From Phycisphaerae bacterium (GTDB lineage: Bacteria > Planctomycetota > Phycisphaerae > Phycisphaerales > UBA1924): a stretch of DNA of 64,000 nt. The position numbers were made by a program, and so were the translations under genes. The stretch is taken from NCBI GenBank assembly GCA_014192545.1, contig BJHL01000011.1:35105-99104 (forward strand). Reading direction: 5' to 3'. Shown here piece by piece: positions 17,716-26,886 of this stretch (positions within the stretch are counted from its first letter, which is position 1; every line of letters begins with the position of its first letter). The notes below the pieces were generated by a model. It worked only from the letters and a program-made list of their open reading frames with translations, was not told the origin of the DNA and did no database searches.

Positions 17716-19857
17716 ATGCTCCCCCGTGTCGCAATCGTGGGCCGGCCCAATGCCGGCAAATCCAGTCTCATGAACATGATCGCCAAAGCGAAGGTGTCGA
17801 TTGTCGACCCAACGCCAGGCGTCACGCGCGATCGCGTCTCTGCAATCGTCGAACTCGAGTGCCCCTCGCGCACCGACGAAACCAAAACCATCGAGTTCAT
17901 GGACACGGGCGGCTTCGGCGTGTACGTCGCTGAAGGCGGACGCTTTGACGAAGTCGGGAATGACCTCGCGAAGCTCACCGAAAGCATCGAGTTTCAGATC
18001 GCCAAAGCCGTACAAGGCGCCGACTTGATTCTTTTCGCGATCGATGCACAAGCTGGTGTCACGCCCGCCGACGAGCAAATCGCGCGCATGCTCCGCGAAG
18101 GCGGCTTCCGCAAACGCATCAAGAACGAACCGCTGCCGCCCGGTGCAAACACCAAGACGCCGCCTATTCGCATCATCGCCACCAAGGTTGACGGCCCGCG
18201 CTGGGAAGCGCACGCCGCCGAGCTTTCTGCTTTGGGTTTCGGCCAGCCCATCATGGTCTCGTCGAAGAACAACTACATGCGGCGTGAGTTCCTCGACACG
18301 ATTTACAACCTCGTTCCTCACGCAACCAAAGAAGACTCAGATCAGCGTCGCGCCGATCTCATGCTCGCCATCATCGGCAAGCGCAACGCCGGCAAAAGCA
18401 CGCTCGTCAACACGCTCGCGGGTGAAGCACGCGTCATTGCAAGCGAAGTGCCCGGCACCACGCGCGATGCGATCGACGTGCGTTTCGACATGGATGGCAA
18501 GAGCGTCGTCGCGATTGATACCGCCGGTCTGCGCCGCAAACGCAGTTTCCAGAACATGATCGAAGAATTCGCATTTGATCGCGTCAAACGCAGCGTTGAC
18601 CGCTGCGATGTGGTCATTGTGCTCATCGACGCAACCGAGAAAATCAGCCAGGTTGACGAGCAACTCGCGATGCTCGCGCAGAAAAGCTTCAAGCCCGCCG
18701 TCATCGTTGTCAACAAATGGGACATGGCCAAAGGCAAGCGCAACGACAAGGGCGAACTTGTTACGCCAGGTCACTTTGAAACGTATCTGCGCAACGAACT
18801 CCGCGGCTTGTGGTACGCCCCCATCAGCTTCATCAGCGGTGCAACGGGCCTGAATGTTCGCAAGACCATCGATCTTGCTTTCGAAATGGTCGAACAGGCT
18901 CGCCAGCGCGTCACCACGGGCAAACTCAATCGCCTCGTCCGCGGCATCATCGACGAACGCGGCCCCAGCGACTTGCGCGGCCGATTCGCCAAGCTCTTTT
19001 ACGTTGCCCAAACCGGCGTCGAGCCGCCGACCATCACCATGGTCGTGAATCACCCGGAGATGTTCACGCCCAACTATTTGCGATTCCTCAGCAATCGCTT
19101 TCGCGAGCAACTTCCATTTACCGAAGTGCCCATGCGCATCGTCGTGCGGGCCCGGCGTCAGCGCGAGGATGATCTGGTCGCAGCCGAAGAGGGTGGCGAG
19201 GGCGCGACGATCCGCGTTGCGCGCGGTCGCAAGGGCGTCAGCGAGCGTCTTGCAGGCAACTTGTCGCTGGGAGAAGAAGACGATCGTTGGCTCAGCGACG
19301 ATTTCTCCGAGCCCGTGTCGGTTGATGACGCAGGCGCGGATTCCGCTGCTGACGACGCCAAGCCGACAGCAGCGGATCTTCGCAAGAAGCCCAAATCGCG
19401 CAAGGCCGATCATGAAGGCTTCGACGATGTTGATGACGTGAGTGATGTCAGCTTCGGTGGCACGCCGGGCGATAATGCCGATGATACCGATGATGCCGAT
19501 GATGCCGATGATGCCGGGTCGCTGATGTCCGAGTTCGACACGCCCGCACCGAAGGCAGCACCCAAGCCAGCGTTAAAGCCGCAAAGCAAGCCTGCTCAAG
19601 CAGCAGAGAAGCCTGCCGCGTCAGTCACTGCTCCTGCCGCGAAAGATGCTGTAAAGCCCGCGAAACCTGCCGCGAAGAAGTCCGCCGCAAAATCAGCAAG
19701 CAAGGCAGCGGCAAAGCCCGCAGCGTCCAAGGCAACCAAGAAAGTTGCTGCCAAGCCCGCCGCTGCGAAGTCCAAGCCGACAACCAAGAAAGCAACGTCA
19801 AAGAAAGCCGCAGCCAAGCCCTCGGCTTCCAGGAAAAAAGCTGCAAAGAAGAAGTAA
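17716..19857 (+). CDS. der: GTPase Der with acidic and histone-H1-like C-terminal extension
   Basis: Der (EngA) has two GTPase domains and a KH-like domain and helps mature the 50S ribosomal subunit. Domain 1 starts at once (GRPNAGKSS, residues 8-16; DTGG G3). Domain 2 begins near residue 219 (GKRNAGKST, DTAG, NKWD). The KH-like domain ends near residue 480. In domain 1 the G4 motif reads TKVD instead of NKxD. Normal Der is about 440-490 aa; here about 230 residues follow, first an acidic stretch with DDADDADD repeats (coded by a GATGATGCC repeat at 19477-19517), then about 170 residues of A, K and P ending RKKAAKKK, like histone H1. The start MLPRVAIVG at 17716 fits the family. Confidence 0.95.
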   Translation: MLPRVAIVGRPNAGKSSLMNMIAKAKVSIVDPTPGVTRDRVSAIVELECPSRTDETKTIEFMDTGGFGVYVAEGGRFDEVGNDLAKLTESIEFQIAKAVQGADLILFAIDAQAGVTPADEQIARMLREGGFRKRIKNEPLPPGANTKTPPIRIIATKVDGPRWEAHAAELSALGFGQPIMVSSKNNYMRREFLDTIYNLVPHATKEDSDQRRADLMLAIIGKRNAGKSTLVNTLAGEARVIASEVPGTTRDAIDVRFDMDGKSVVAIDTAGLRRKRSFQNMIEEFAFDRVKRSVDRCDVVIVLIDATEKISQVDEQLAMLAQKSFKPAVIVVNKWDMAKGKRNDKGELVTPGHFETYLRNELRGLWYAPISFISGATGLNVRKTIDLAFEMVEQARQRVTTGKLNRLVRGIIDERGPSDLRGRFAKLFYVAQTGVEPPTITMVVNHPEMFTPNYLRFLSNRFREQLPFTEVPMRIVVRARRQREDDLVAAEEGGEGATIRVARGRKGVSERLAGNLSLGEEDDRWLSDDFSEPVSVDDAGADSAADDAKPTAADLRKKPKSRKADHEGFDDVDDVSDVSFGGTPGDNADDTDDADDADDAGSLMSEFDTPAPKAAPKPALKPQSKPAQAAEKPAASVTAPAAKDAVKPAKPAAKKSAAKSASKAAAKPAASKATKKVAAKPAAAKSKPTTKKATSKKAAAKPSASRKKAAKKK

Positions 19858-19861
19858 CCAC

Positions 19862-20992
19862 TCACGCCGCGCAAGCGGGCGAAGTCGGCACAACCTTCGG
19901 CAGTTCCGGCAACCAAGGCGTCAGAATCTTGGGCGATCCGGCCCGAGCATTGCCGCTGCGTGCAAAGTACTTCGTGAGAATGTCGCCTGTCGCCAGCGAG
20001 CCAATCACCAGTGCCTGCGGCCTATCAGTCTCATGAACGATCGTTACGCCCAGCTCGCGCAGCGCACGCACAACGATCGCCGCGTCGGCACTCGCGTCGG
20101 TAATCGCCACGCGCGTAATTTCGCCGCTGGATAGCTGCCGCGACAACGCATCCCGCGCCGCCGCCAGTCCAGTCAACCGATCCCACAACACATTCGCAAG
20201 CGGATCGCGCTTCAGCGTGCCGCGATCCCGGCGATATCGCTTCGCACCCGCTGCCGCCAACCGCACACTTCCAACGTTCGCCGCCAGAGCCCGCGCACGA
20301 GCCCTCGCGATGCGCAAGCTTTCATGCAGTTCGGGCAGCGGCGCGAATTGATGCACAAACGCCAGCAACTCGCGCGTGTACCGCGTCACACGACGCCCAT
20401 CGTTCGCGCTATGCGAGCGTTCACGCACCGCAAGCAGTCGCGGATCCATCACCGTTCGCAGCCCCGCACGCAGCACGCGCGCTGCGAGTGCAACTTCCGC
20501 AACTTCACTGCGAAATACATTTGCATACCCGCCGATTGCTTGCATATGCAATGGCCGCACCGCAACACAGCCCCGCGTGATTGCCTCAGGCGTACCACCT
20601 TGCAGCCGCTTGCTAGGTTCGCCTTCGCGCGAAATCGCAAACAAGTCCGCATTCACGCACGCAACATCTTCGCTCCACCCTGCCAACGCATCAAGCCATC
20701 CATCGCCCGCCGGACACGTCCGCTGATCGAGCAGCAACGCCCAATCGCAAGGCCTTTCCAGCTCTCGCAGTCCTACGTCCCACCCGCGGCGTCCAAGTCG
20801 CTCGTGCAGCGCAATCATCCGCACCGGCACATCCGCAACCGCCGCAGGTGGCACCAGCCGCGCCCGCGATGCATCATCAACCACCACGACTTCGCTTCCC
20901 AACGTAATGGCGGGCGTTTGCGCAAGTCTGCGCAGCGTGCGCTGCAATTGCGCAGGCTTATTGCGCGACAAAATGACAAATGCAAGCTTCAC
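19862..20992 (-). CDS. Glycosyltransferase family 2
   Basis: A predicted GT-A fold glycosyltransferase of 376 aa. The N-terminus KLAFVILSRNKPAQLQRTLRRL and the following VVVVDDASR (first acidic motif) are typical of GT2. LLLDQRTCPAGDGWLDAL stands in the place of the DxD region, although the motif reads DQR. The C-terminal 120 residues are probably a separate small domain (ITDASADAAIVVRALRELG). GTG at 20992 is preferred as start because GGGAGG lies just upstream; a TTG at 21019 is possible. It is convergent with der, the stops being 4 bp apart. Confidence 0.8.
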   Translation of the reverse strand: MKLAFVILSRNKPAQLQRTLRRLAQTPAITLGSEVVVVDDASRARLVPPAAVADVPVRMIALHERLGRRGWDVGLRELERPCDWALLLDQRTCPAGDGWLDALAGWSEDVACVNADLFAISREGEPSKRLQGGTPEAITRGCVAVRPLHMQAIGGYANVFRSEVAEVALAARVLRAGLRTVMDPRLLAVRERSHSANDGRRVTRYTRELLAFVHQFAPLPELHESLRIARARARALAANVGSVRLAAAGAKRYRRDRGTLKRDPLANVLWDRLTGLAAARDALSRQLSSGEITRVAITDASADAAIVVRALRELGVTIVHETDRPQALVIGSLATGDILTKYFARSGNARAGSPKILTPWLPELPKVVPTSPACAA

Positions 20993-21190
20993 GACGCCTC
21001 CCGGTTGATGCGCGACCAACTGCCCGGATCACGCAATCTCCGCGCCAAAGGTCCGCAAATATTCTCCGAATGGCGGGTCGGGTCTTGTCAGGAGCCGTAA
21101 CTCACGCGATCTTCCCAGAATTAGACTCCCTCACTGGTTTCGACCGCCGCAACGTCCGATGACACCTTTGTCCGCATAAGCGGACCGCAT

Positions 21191-22396
21191 ATGAGTACGC
21201 CGATTGCTAATGCTCTGGTTTGGTTGCTTCCTGCGGGCTGCACGCTCGCGGGCTACCGCGCCACGGGCACGCTTCGCCGCGAATGGGCGCTGATGCACGC
21301 GATGCTTGAGCACTATCCACGCATCATCATCGCCAGCACGGGCGATGCAGAAGAACTCGAAGTTCTCCGCGAGATCGTTCCAGAGTCTTTGCAAGATCGC
21401 GTTGCCGTCGTTTTCGAAGCAGAAACCGAGCCCAACCCCATCACCGCATCCGTGCTCGCCGAGCGCGTCGCCGCTGCGCTGGGCGATGTCAAGACGATCG
21501 TCTGCCGCGTGTGCGAAGTCCGCGGCTCCTTCTACGGCATCGACCTCGTTTACGAACTCCGCAGCCGCGGCATCGTCACCGCGTTTGTCGCTCGTACCAC
21601 CGAAGCCTGGACACGTTTCGTCGCCCACGAAACCGGTCCGCACGCCGAAGAAGCCGTTCTCAGCGGCACCGAAGAGGGCACAGTCTGCCAAATCAGCGAC
21701 ATGCTGATCGGCACCACGCCCGTCATGATCAGCGATCTCGCCTGGCGCTACACGCTTGACCCGACGAACACGGCTGTTGTGCCCAATTACGCCACGCCCG
21801 TTGTCGAGAGCGAGCTGCTTCAAGAACGCGTCAAGGGCCTGCTGCTGTACGCCGGCCCGCTCGTCGCTCGCACGCGCGTCGACACGCTCATTCAAGCCGT
21901 TGCGATGCTCAGCGAAGCTAATCCTCAGATCGTGCTTGAAGTCATGGGCGATGGCCCGCACCGCGAATCTCTCGAAGCTCTCGCAGCGGAACTCAAGGCT
22001 CCCATCAAGTTCATTCCCGAAGCAACTCACGAAGACAAGCTGGCGCGCATGACCACGTGCGACATCTTCGTTCACGCATCCGCGCTCGAAAGCCAACCCC
22101 TCGAACTCGTCGAAGCCATGTCGCGTGGCTGCCCGTGCGTCGTTGCTGATGCCCAAGGCCTTGGCGAAGTCGTTCACCACTGCGTCACCGGCCTGCGCTG
22201 CGCGGGCGACGCGCAAAGCTTCGCCCACATCATTCAAGAAGTCCTCGCCGACGACGAGTGGCGCAGCATGATGGGTTCGTCGGGCGTCCGCCTCGCCGAA
22301 GCCAGCTATGGCCTTGCGAAAGTTGTGGAAGCCGAAGCGCAGGCACATCGCAAAGCAATCGAATTCGCGCTCGAACGCACGCGCCGGGCTGCGTGA
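21191..22396 (+). CDS. Glycosyltransferase family 4 (GT-B fold)
   Basis: A 401-residue glycosyltransferase. The C-terminal half matches the GT4 type: LLLYAGPLVARTRVDTLIQA, VMGDGPHRESLEAL, then the nucleotide-binding FVHASALESQPLELVEAMSRGCPCVV with the EX7E-like spacing of Glu residues. The N-terminal domain is less conserved. It is followed 52 bp later by a KdsC-like phosphatase gene on the same strand, consistent with a role in surface polysaccharide synthesis; acceptor and donor unknown. Confidence 0.87.
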   Translation: MSTPIANALVWLLPAGCTLAGYRATGTLRREWALMHAMLEHYPRIIIASTGDAEELEVLREIVPESLQDRVAVVFEAETEPNPITASVLAERVAAALGDVKTIVCRVCEVRGSFYGIDLVYELRSRGIVTAFVARTTEAWTRFVAHETGPHAEEAVLSGTEEGTVCQISDMLIGTTPVMISDLAWRYTLDPTNTAVVPNYATPVVESELLQERVKGLLLYAGPLVARTRVDTLIQAVAMLSEANPQIVLEVMGDGPHRESLEALAAELKAPIKFIPEATHEDKLARMTTCDIFVHASALESQPLELVEAMSRGCPCVVADAQGLGEVVHHCVTGLRCAGDAQSFAHIIQEVLADDEWRSMMGSSGVRLAEASYGLAKVVEAEAQAHRKAIEFALERTRRAA

Positions 22397-22448
22397 TTGA
22401 TGCTTCGCTGCATGAACATCGGTCGCAAAAGTTCGCCTACAACTCGGC

Positions 22449-22994
22449 ATGACCCGCGATCCTCAAACCGCGCTGCCGCTTCACATGCTCGCCCGCCTGC
22501 GAGACATCGCCCTGCTTGTCTTCGACTTTGACGGCGTGTGGACCACCAATCAAGTCCTCGTCATGCAAGACGGCACCGAGGGCGTCCTCGCCAATCGCAG
22601 CGATGGCCTGGGCATCGGCATGCTTCGCGAAACCGGCCTTGACATGCTCGTGCTGAGCGCCGAAGTCAATCCAGTTGTGACCGCCCGCTGCAACAAAGTG
22701 AAAATCCCCTGCGTGCAAGGCGAGAAAGACAAAGCCGCCGCCCTGCGCCGCATTCTCGCAGACAAGAGACTCGACGCCTCACGCGTTGCGTATGTGGGTA
22801 ACGACGTCAACGACGTGCCCTGCATGAACATCGTGGGCCTCGCCATCGCCGTCGCCGATAGTTGGCCCAGCGTGCTGCCCCACGCCGCCCTTGTCACGCA
22901 GCGCATCGGCGGCCACGGCGCCGTGCGAGAAGTCTGCGAGTGGTTCCTCGCCGCCCGCGGGAGCACCATCGCCGCCGATGGTCGCCTGACATAA
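22449..22994 (+). CDS. KdsC-like HAD hydrolase
   Basis: A 181-residue HAD-superfamily phosphatase of the KdsC type (no cap domain). The catalytic motif I FDFDGVWTTN (nucleophile DxD) lies at residues 25-34, motif II LVLSAE near 73, and the family signature GEKDKAAALRRIL and GNDVNDVPCMNIVGLAIAVADS with the acidic motif near residues 118-140. KdsC removes phosphate from KDO-8-phosphate; relatives act on other sialic-acid-like sugars or form the C-terminal part of cytidylyltransferases. The neighbouring GT4 gene suggests sugar metabolism. Confidence 0.87.
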   Translation: MTRDPQTALPLHMLARLRDIALLVFDFDGVWTTNQVLVMQDGTEGVLANRSDGLGIGMLRETGLDMLVLSAEVNPVVTARCNKVKIPCVQGEKDKAAALRRILADKRLDASRVAYVGNDVNDVPCMNIVGLAIAVADSWPSVLPHAALVTQRIGGHGAVREVCEWFLAARGSTIAADGRLT

Positions 22995-23022
22995 TCATGT
23001 TGTGCATGCGTATGCAAATGCA

Positions 23023-23061
23023 CCGACGCCGGGCCTGAGGCTCTGCGAAGGCCCGGATGAA
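23023..23061 (+). repeat. REP-like palindrome, copy 1 of a 39-bp repeat
   Basis: Arms CGGGCCT / AGGCCCG around an apex containing GCTCTG. The 39 bp recur inverted at 59817-59855 with two mismatches. It lies just after the KdsC-like gene. Confidence 0.8.
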
Positions 23062-23128
23062 CCCAGTTGAATCGCCCGACGACGCGAGACCCATCTCGCA
23101 CTGTCGCAACTCTCAACCAAATGAAAAT

Positions 23129-23163
23129 CGGCGGACGCCGCTCTCGGAAGCAGACGTCCGCCG
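23129..23163 (-). terminator. Terminator for the tail-fibre-like gene
   Basis: Stem CGGCGGACG / CGTCCGCCG with a 17-nt loop; read on the minus strand it is followed by ATTTTCATTT. It lies 84 bp beyond the stop at 23247. Confidence 0.7.
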
Positions 23164-23246
23164 TGTGTGGCAAGCGAAAGGCGGACCTCACGCCTGTTTG
23201 TGTTCTTGTAAGCGAGCGCTCTCAGGTCGCTTCACCAACGTCGGCA

Positions 23247-25193
23247 TTACTTCTCAGTCGCTGCCGCGTCGGGCCGCGAGGTGTATTCCATCCGCTTCTC
23301 ATCGCCGAATCCAAACGCCTCGGGGTTGATGTACTTGCCGCGGTTCTGCTCAAGTTTCTCGCGTTCCACTTGCAGCGGATTCTTGAGTGCCCAAGCGTCC
23401 TTACGTTCACCCGTCAGTTGCCAGCTCACTTCAACATTGGGTGCGCTGGTCTTGATGGCAAACTGATTCTTCGCCACCTTCTGCACCACGCGAGCCATCA
23501 CAAAGTCGGTCTGCTGCTCGCCTTCGTCCACCACCGTCAGTTGGTAGCGGAAGTTGGTGTTCGTCGCTTCCATCCACGTCGGCAGCGAGATTGTCGCATA
23601 GCCCGTCGCATCGGTGGTCACATTGCCCGAGTACACGTTGATCATCTGATCGCTCTCAATGCTCGCGTGCCACAGTTCCTTGTTCGCGGGGTCTTGCGGG
23701 TGGTCGATGCGGAAGGACTTGCTGGTGGCGCTAAAGGCGCCTAGCACGGTGACGTTGCCAAAGAAGCGGCCGGCCCAAGCTCCGGCGAGCGTGGTGGTAG
23801 CGCTGCCTTCGATGCCCGCACCAGTGAATCCAGCAGAGTCAAGATTCCCGCGAACGCCAATGGCATTCGTAGCACTCGCCCGACCTTCCACGCCCCAGCC
23901 AGTGCCGACAATTGTCCAGCCACGAACACCATCGAACGAATTGGAATCGGACAGCGCGTTCAGTTTCGCCGAGCCGGGAGGATTGCCGTTGGCGAAACTG
24001 ACTTTGCCGTTGCTGCCGATGGTCATCTGCGCAACGCCGCCCGTGCGATCAATGATTTGGAGTGCACCGTTGAGGTGCGTCGCGCCGGCAACGGTGCCGG
24101 TGGTGGATTGCAGGCTCCATGTGCGCCCGCCGGAGCTGGTGCTCTGCAGCGCAACCTGCGTGTCAGAATTGCTTGTAACGTGCAGATTGAAAAGCGGATT
24201 TACCCCGCCCACGCCCAGATTGCCATTTTCTTTAGCAATCACTTGGAACCGCCCGTTGTTGTAGAGCGAGAAGTCGCCGCTGCTGCCGTCATACTGCGTC
24301 CACGCCTGGCGGTTCAGCGTGCTGTAGCCATAGAAGGGCACGCCTCCTGCATCGCGATTGTCAACGTACATGCCGTTGTAGCCCGGGGCATTCGCGCCGA
24401 TGCCAAACTGCTCCGAACCAACCGAGAAGTTCCGCCCAACACCCACAAATCCGCCGTTGAAGGTCTGAGCGCCAGTAAAGGTGTTCCCACCCGACCGCAG
24501 CGCCACATTGCTCGATAGCCGCGCATCAGCCAGCGTGCCGCCAGCGATGTTGCTCGCACTCAGCGCCGTCAACCCCGCACCGTTTCCCGTGAACGTGTTG
24601 CCCACGTTGTTGAACGTGTTCGCACCGGTAAACGTCTGCGTATTGCCCGTGCGAGCAACCGCCGCCGGCAACTGCGCATCAGGCACCGTGCCCGCATTCA
24701 AGTTGCTCGCGTTGCGATAGAACGCCCCCGATTGCCCATTCAAGTTCGACGCGTTCCCCGCCTGATTGCTCGCTTCAGCAATCGAAGCAAACGACGCGTT
24801 GGGCGTCGGGCTCAGCCGCACGCGCGGCGAAAGCGTCGTGAACGCTCCAACACCTGCTGGCCTGCGAACATCAATCTCGATGTACCTCGCCGCGTTGCCA
24901 TACGCCGCTGATCCAAAGTCCAGTTCCACCGTGAATCGTCCATCGCTGCCGATGGAGGTGTTGTTGCTGGTAAGCGTGCCACCCTGTTGCGCTCCGCCGC
25001 TCGCTGCGTCATACACGCGGAAACGCAAGTCCGCCGTGCCGCCATTGGTGGCGATGCCATTGAAGTTGAGCTGCCCCTGATACGTGAACTGCGTGCCCAC
25101 GGGCTGGCCCCAAGCAACACCCGCCGCAAGTGCCAGCGCAAGCGGACCAGCCAACGCAACGCTACGAACCAACGAAGTAATTGAACGACGCAT
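23247..25193 (-). CDS. Secreted tail-fibre-like / adhesin-like surface protein
   Basis: A 648-residue exported protein. The start at 25193 (MRRSITSLVRS) has a near-perfect Shine-Dalgarno (AAGGAGA) and a signal peptide ending at AWGQP. Residues about 30-130 form a beta domain (FTYQGQLNFNGIATNGGTADL, RFRVYDAASGGAQ). Low-complexity, Asn/Gly/Thr-rich repeats follow (TGNTQTFTGANTFNN, GNTFTGAQTFNGG), as in phage tail fibres and collagen-like adhesins. The C-terminal part (KSFRIDHPQDPANKELWHAS, NVTTDATGYATISLP) resembles a module that I recall in many planctomycete surface proteins. An adhesive or envelope role is inferred. A 10-bp tandem repeat lies in its upstream region. Confidence 0.85.
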   Translation of the reverse strand: MRRSITSLVRSVALAGPLALALAAGVAWGQPVGTQFTYQGQLNFNGIATNGGTADLRFRVYDAASGGAQQGGTLTSNNTSIGSDGRFTVELDFGSAAYGNAARYIEIDVRRPAGVGAFTTLSPRVRLSPTPNASFASIAEASNQAGNASNLNGQSGAFYRNASNLNAGTVPDAQLPAAVARTGNTQTFTGANTFNNVGNTFTGNGAGLTALSASNIAGGTLADARLSSNVALRSGGNTFTGAQTFNGGFVGVGRNFSVGSEQFGIGANAPGYNGMYVDNRDAGGVPFYGYSTLNRQAWTQYDGSSGDFSLYNNGRFQVIAKENGNLGVGGVNPLFNLHVTSNSDTQVALQSTSSGGRTWSLQSTTGTVAGATHLNGALQIIDRTGGVAQMTIGSNGKVSFANGNPPGSAKLNALSDSNSFDGVRGWTIVGTGWGVEGRASATNAIGVRGNLDSAGFTGAGIEGSATTTLAGAWAGRFFGNVTVLGAFSATSKSFRIDHPQDPANKELWHASIESDQMINVYSGNVTTDATGYATISLPTWMEATNTNFRYQLTVVDEGEQQTDFVMARVVQKVAKNQFAIKTSAPNVEVSWQLTGERKDAWALKNPLQVEREKLEQNRGKYINPEAFGFGDEKRMEYTSRPDAAATEK

Positions 25194-25625
25194 GACCGAT
25201 CTCCTTCTTGGCGTTCTCCGCCACGACAACCTACAACTCCAAATCGCGTCCAGTCGCGTCCAGTCGCGTCCAGTCGCATCATGGCGCGCCAAGCCGCGCC
25301 AAGCCGCGCCAAGCCGCGTCAACTGCAAACCCACGTTGCAGCCTTGAGACTCGCCCCATGACTTTGGACCCGACCTCTCGCTTTGCCAAGCGCGTTCGCA
25401 CACGTTCCGGCGTCAGCGAAGCGACAACCATCGCACGCGTCGGACACGATTTATGAAATTCCTTGGATTTCTCACATACGACCAGTCGCCAAACGCCGCG
25501 TCCGGAACCTGCTCTACGCGAGCGACGTATCGTTCTCTCCTACGGCGTCCCTCAACCTGTCTACTGACGTGCCTACGCCCCGCCGAACGTGTATAGATCG
25601 GAACAGCAATCCCTTGGAACCCGCC
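25194..25625. other. Divergent intergenic region with 10-bp tandem repeat
   Basis: A 432-bp gap between two divergent genes (surface protein and PilT-like ATPase), so it should hold promoters for both. The repeat at 25245-25324 is the only structure seen; the rest shows no gene. Confidence 0.6.
25245..25324 (-). repeat. 10-bp tandem repeat in the leader of the surface-protein gene
   Basis: Eight decamers on the plus strand: CGCGTCCAGT x3, a variant CGCATCATGG, CGCGCCAAGC x3 and a variant CGCGTCAACT. The array starts about 50 bp upstream of the surface-protein start codon. The unit is about one helical turn. Confidence 0.9.
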
Positions 25626-26786
25626 ATGAGCCTCGACACCGACTCCACACCATCCGCAGCAGCAGACGCAGGCCACATCGCTATGGGCCGCAAAAAGAAA
25701 TCTGACCCCCACGCCACGCGCTGGGGCAAGTTTCTCAAAGCCGCCATCTCCATCGGCGCCAGCGACCTCATCATGAAGTCCGACCAGGTGCCCAAGCTTC
25801 GCGTCCGCGGCGCACTCAAGCCCCTCGACTGCGAACCCGTCTCTACCGAAGAGTTCTGGAGCATCGCCGAGAACATTCTCGACAAAGAACAAGTCGAAGA
25901 CCTGCACCGCCTGGGCAGCGTCGACTTCGCGTACGACTACGACGACAACGCGCGCTTCCGCGTCAATCTCTTCCAAGCCCGCGGCAAGCTCAGCGTCGCC
26001 GCCCGCCTCATCACCAGCAACATCCGCCGGTTCGATCAGCTCTATCTGCCGCCCATCATGAGCGAAATCGCGATGCAGCCCCAAGGCATCGTCCTCCTCT
26101 GCGGCGTGACCGGCTCGGGCAAGTCAACCACCATCGCCGCGATGCTTGACTACGTGAACGAGCGCAAGCCCGTCCACATCGTCACCATCGAAGACCCCAT
26201 CGAGTACATCTTCCAAGACAAAAAAGCGACGATCAACCAGCGCGAAATCGGCATCGACTGCCTCGACTTCAAAATCGCCCTCCGCGCCCTGGTGCGAGAA
26301 AACCCCGACGTCGTGCTCGTCGGAGAAATGCGCGACCAAGAAACCTTCGAAGCTGCCTTGCACGCCGCCGAAACCGGACACTTGGTCTACGGCACCATCC
26401 ACGCATCCAGCACGCTGCAAACCTTCAGCCGCATCTACGGCTTGTTCGAGCAGGAAGAAGTCGAACAAGTCCGCAAGATTCTCGCCTACCAGATGCGTTC
26501 GTTCGTCTACCAAAAACTGCTGCCCACCCTGCACCCCAACATCCCCCGCATCCCCGCCCTCGAAATCCTGATCAACACCGGCGTCGTCAAGAAGCACATC
26601 CTTGAAGGCCGCGAAGGCGAACTGCGCGAGTACCTCAAAACCGTCGAAGCCAAACAAACCGGCATGAAAGACTTCAACGAATGTCTGGTGGAACTGGTCG
26701 AACAGGAATACATCGCCCTGCGAGTCGCCGAAGAAAGTAGCCCCAACGTCGACGAATTCCGCATGATGCTCAAGAAGCTGGGCTAA
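25626..26786 (+). CDS. PilT/PilU-type twitching motility ATPase
   Basis: A 386-residue type II/IV secretion ATPase that powers pilus retraction. Visible motifs: Walker A GVTGSGKS at about residues 158-165, Asp box VTIEDPIEY, Walker B DVVLVGEMRD, His box ETGHLVYGTIHASS. The N-terminal part (residues 30-130) matches the PilT N-domain. The ATG at 25626 is chosen; the longer frame adds 81 residues of non-coding character. Sequence features resemble PilU as much as PilT, so the symbol is left open. No other pilus gene is nearby. A strong terminator follows. Confidence 0.92.
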   Translation: MSLDTDSTPSAAADAGHIAMGRKKKSDPHATRWGKFLKAAISIGASDLIMKSDQVPKLRVRGALKPLDCEPVSTEEFWSIAENILDKEQVEDLHRLGSVDFAYDYDDNARFRVNLFQARGKLSVAARLITSNIRRFDQLYLPPIMSEIAMQPQGIVLLCGVTGSGKSTTIAAMLDYVNERKPVHIVTIEDPIEYIFQDKKATINQREIGIDCLDFKIALRALVRENPDVVLVGEMRDQETFEAALHAAETGHLVYGTIHASSTLQTFSRIYGLFEQEEVEQVRKILAYQMRSFVYQKLLPTLHPNIPRIPALEILINTGVVKKHILEGREGELREYLKTVEAKQTGMKDFNECLVELVEQEYIALRVAEESSPNVDEFRMMLKKLG

Positions 26787-26787
26787 A

Positions 26788-26816
26788 GGTGGGCCGCCCG
26801 TCCCGGGCGGCAGGCT
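26788..26816 (+). repeat. GC-rich dispersed hairpin, copy 1
   Basis: Stem GCCGCCCG / CGGGCGGC with a TCC loop, flanked by GGTGG and AGGCT. Directly follows the stop of the PilT-like gene. Related copies: 27143-27171, 27880-27903 (inverted), 49595-49623, 51590-51619. Confidence 0.8.
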
Positions 26817-26840
26817 GCCAATAGCAAACGAAGACCCACA

Positions 26841-26867
26841 ACGCCCCGATCAATCGGGGCGTTTTTC
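26841..26867 (+). terminator. Terminator after PilT-like gene
   Basis: Stem ACGCCCCGAT / ATCGGGGCGT with a 2-nt CA loop as drawn, followed by TTTTTC. Confidence 0.88.
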
Positions 26868-26886
26868 ATTGGTCCTACCATTCTCC

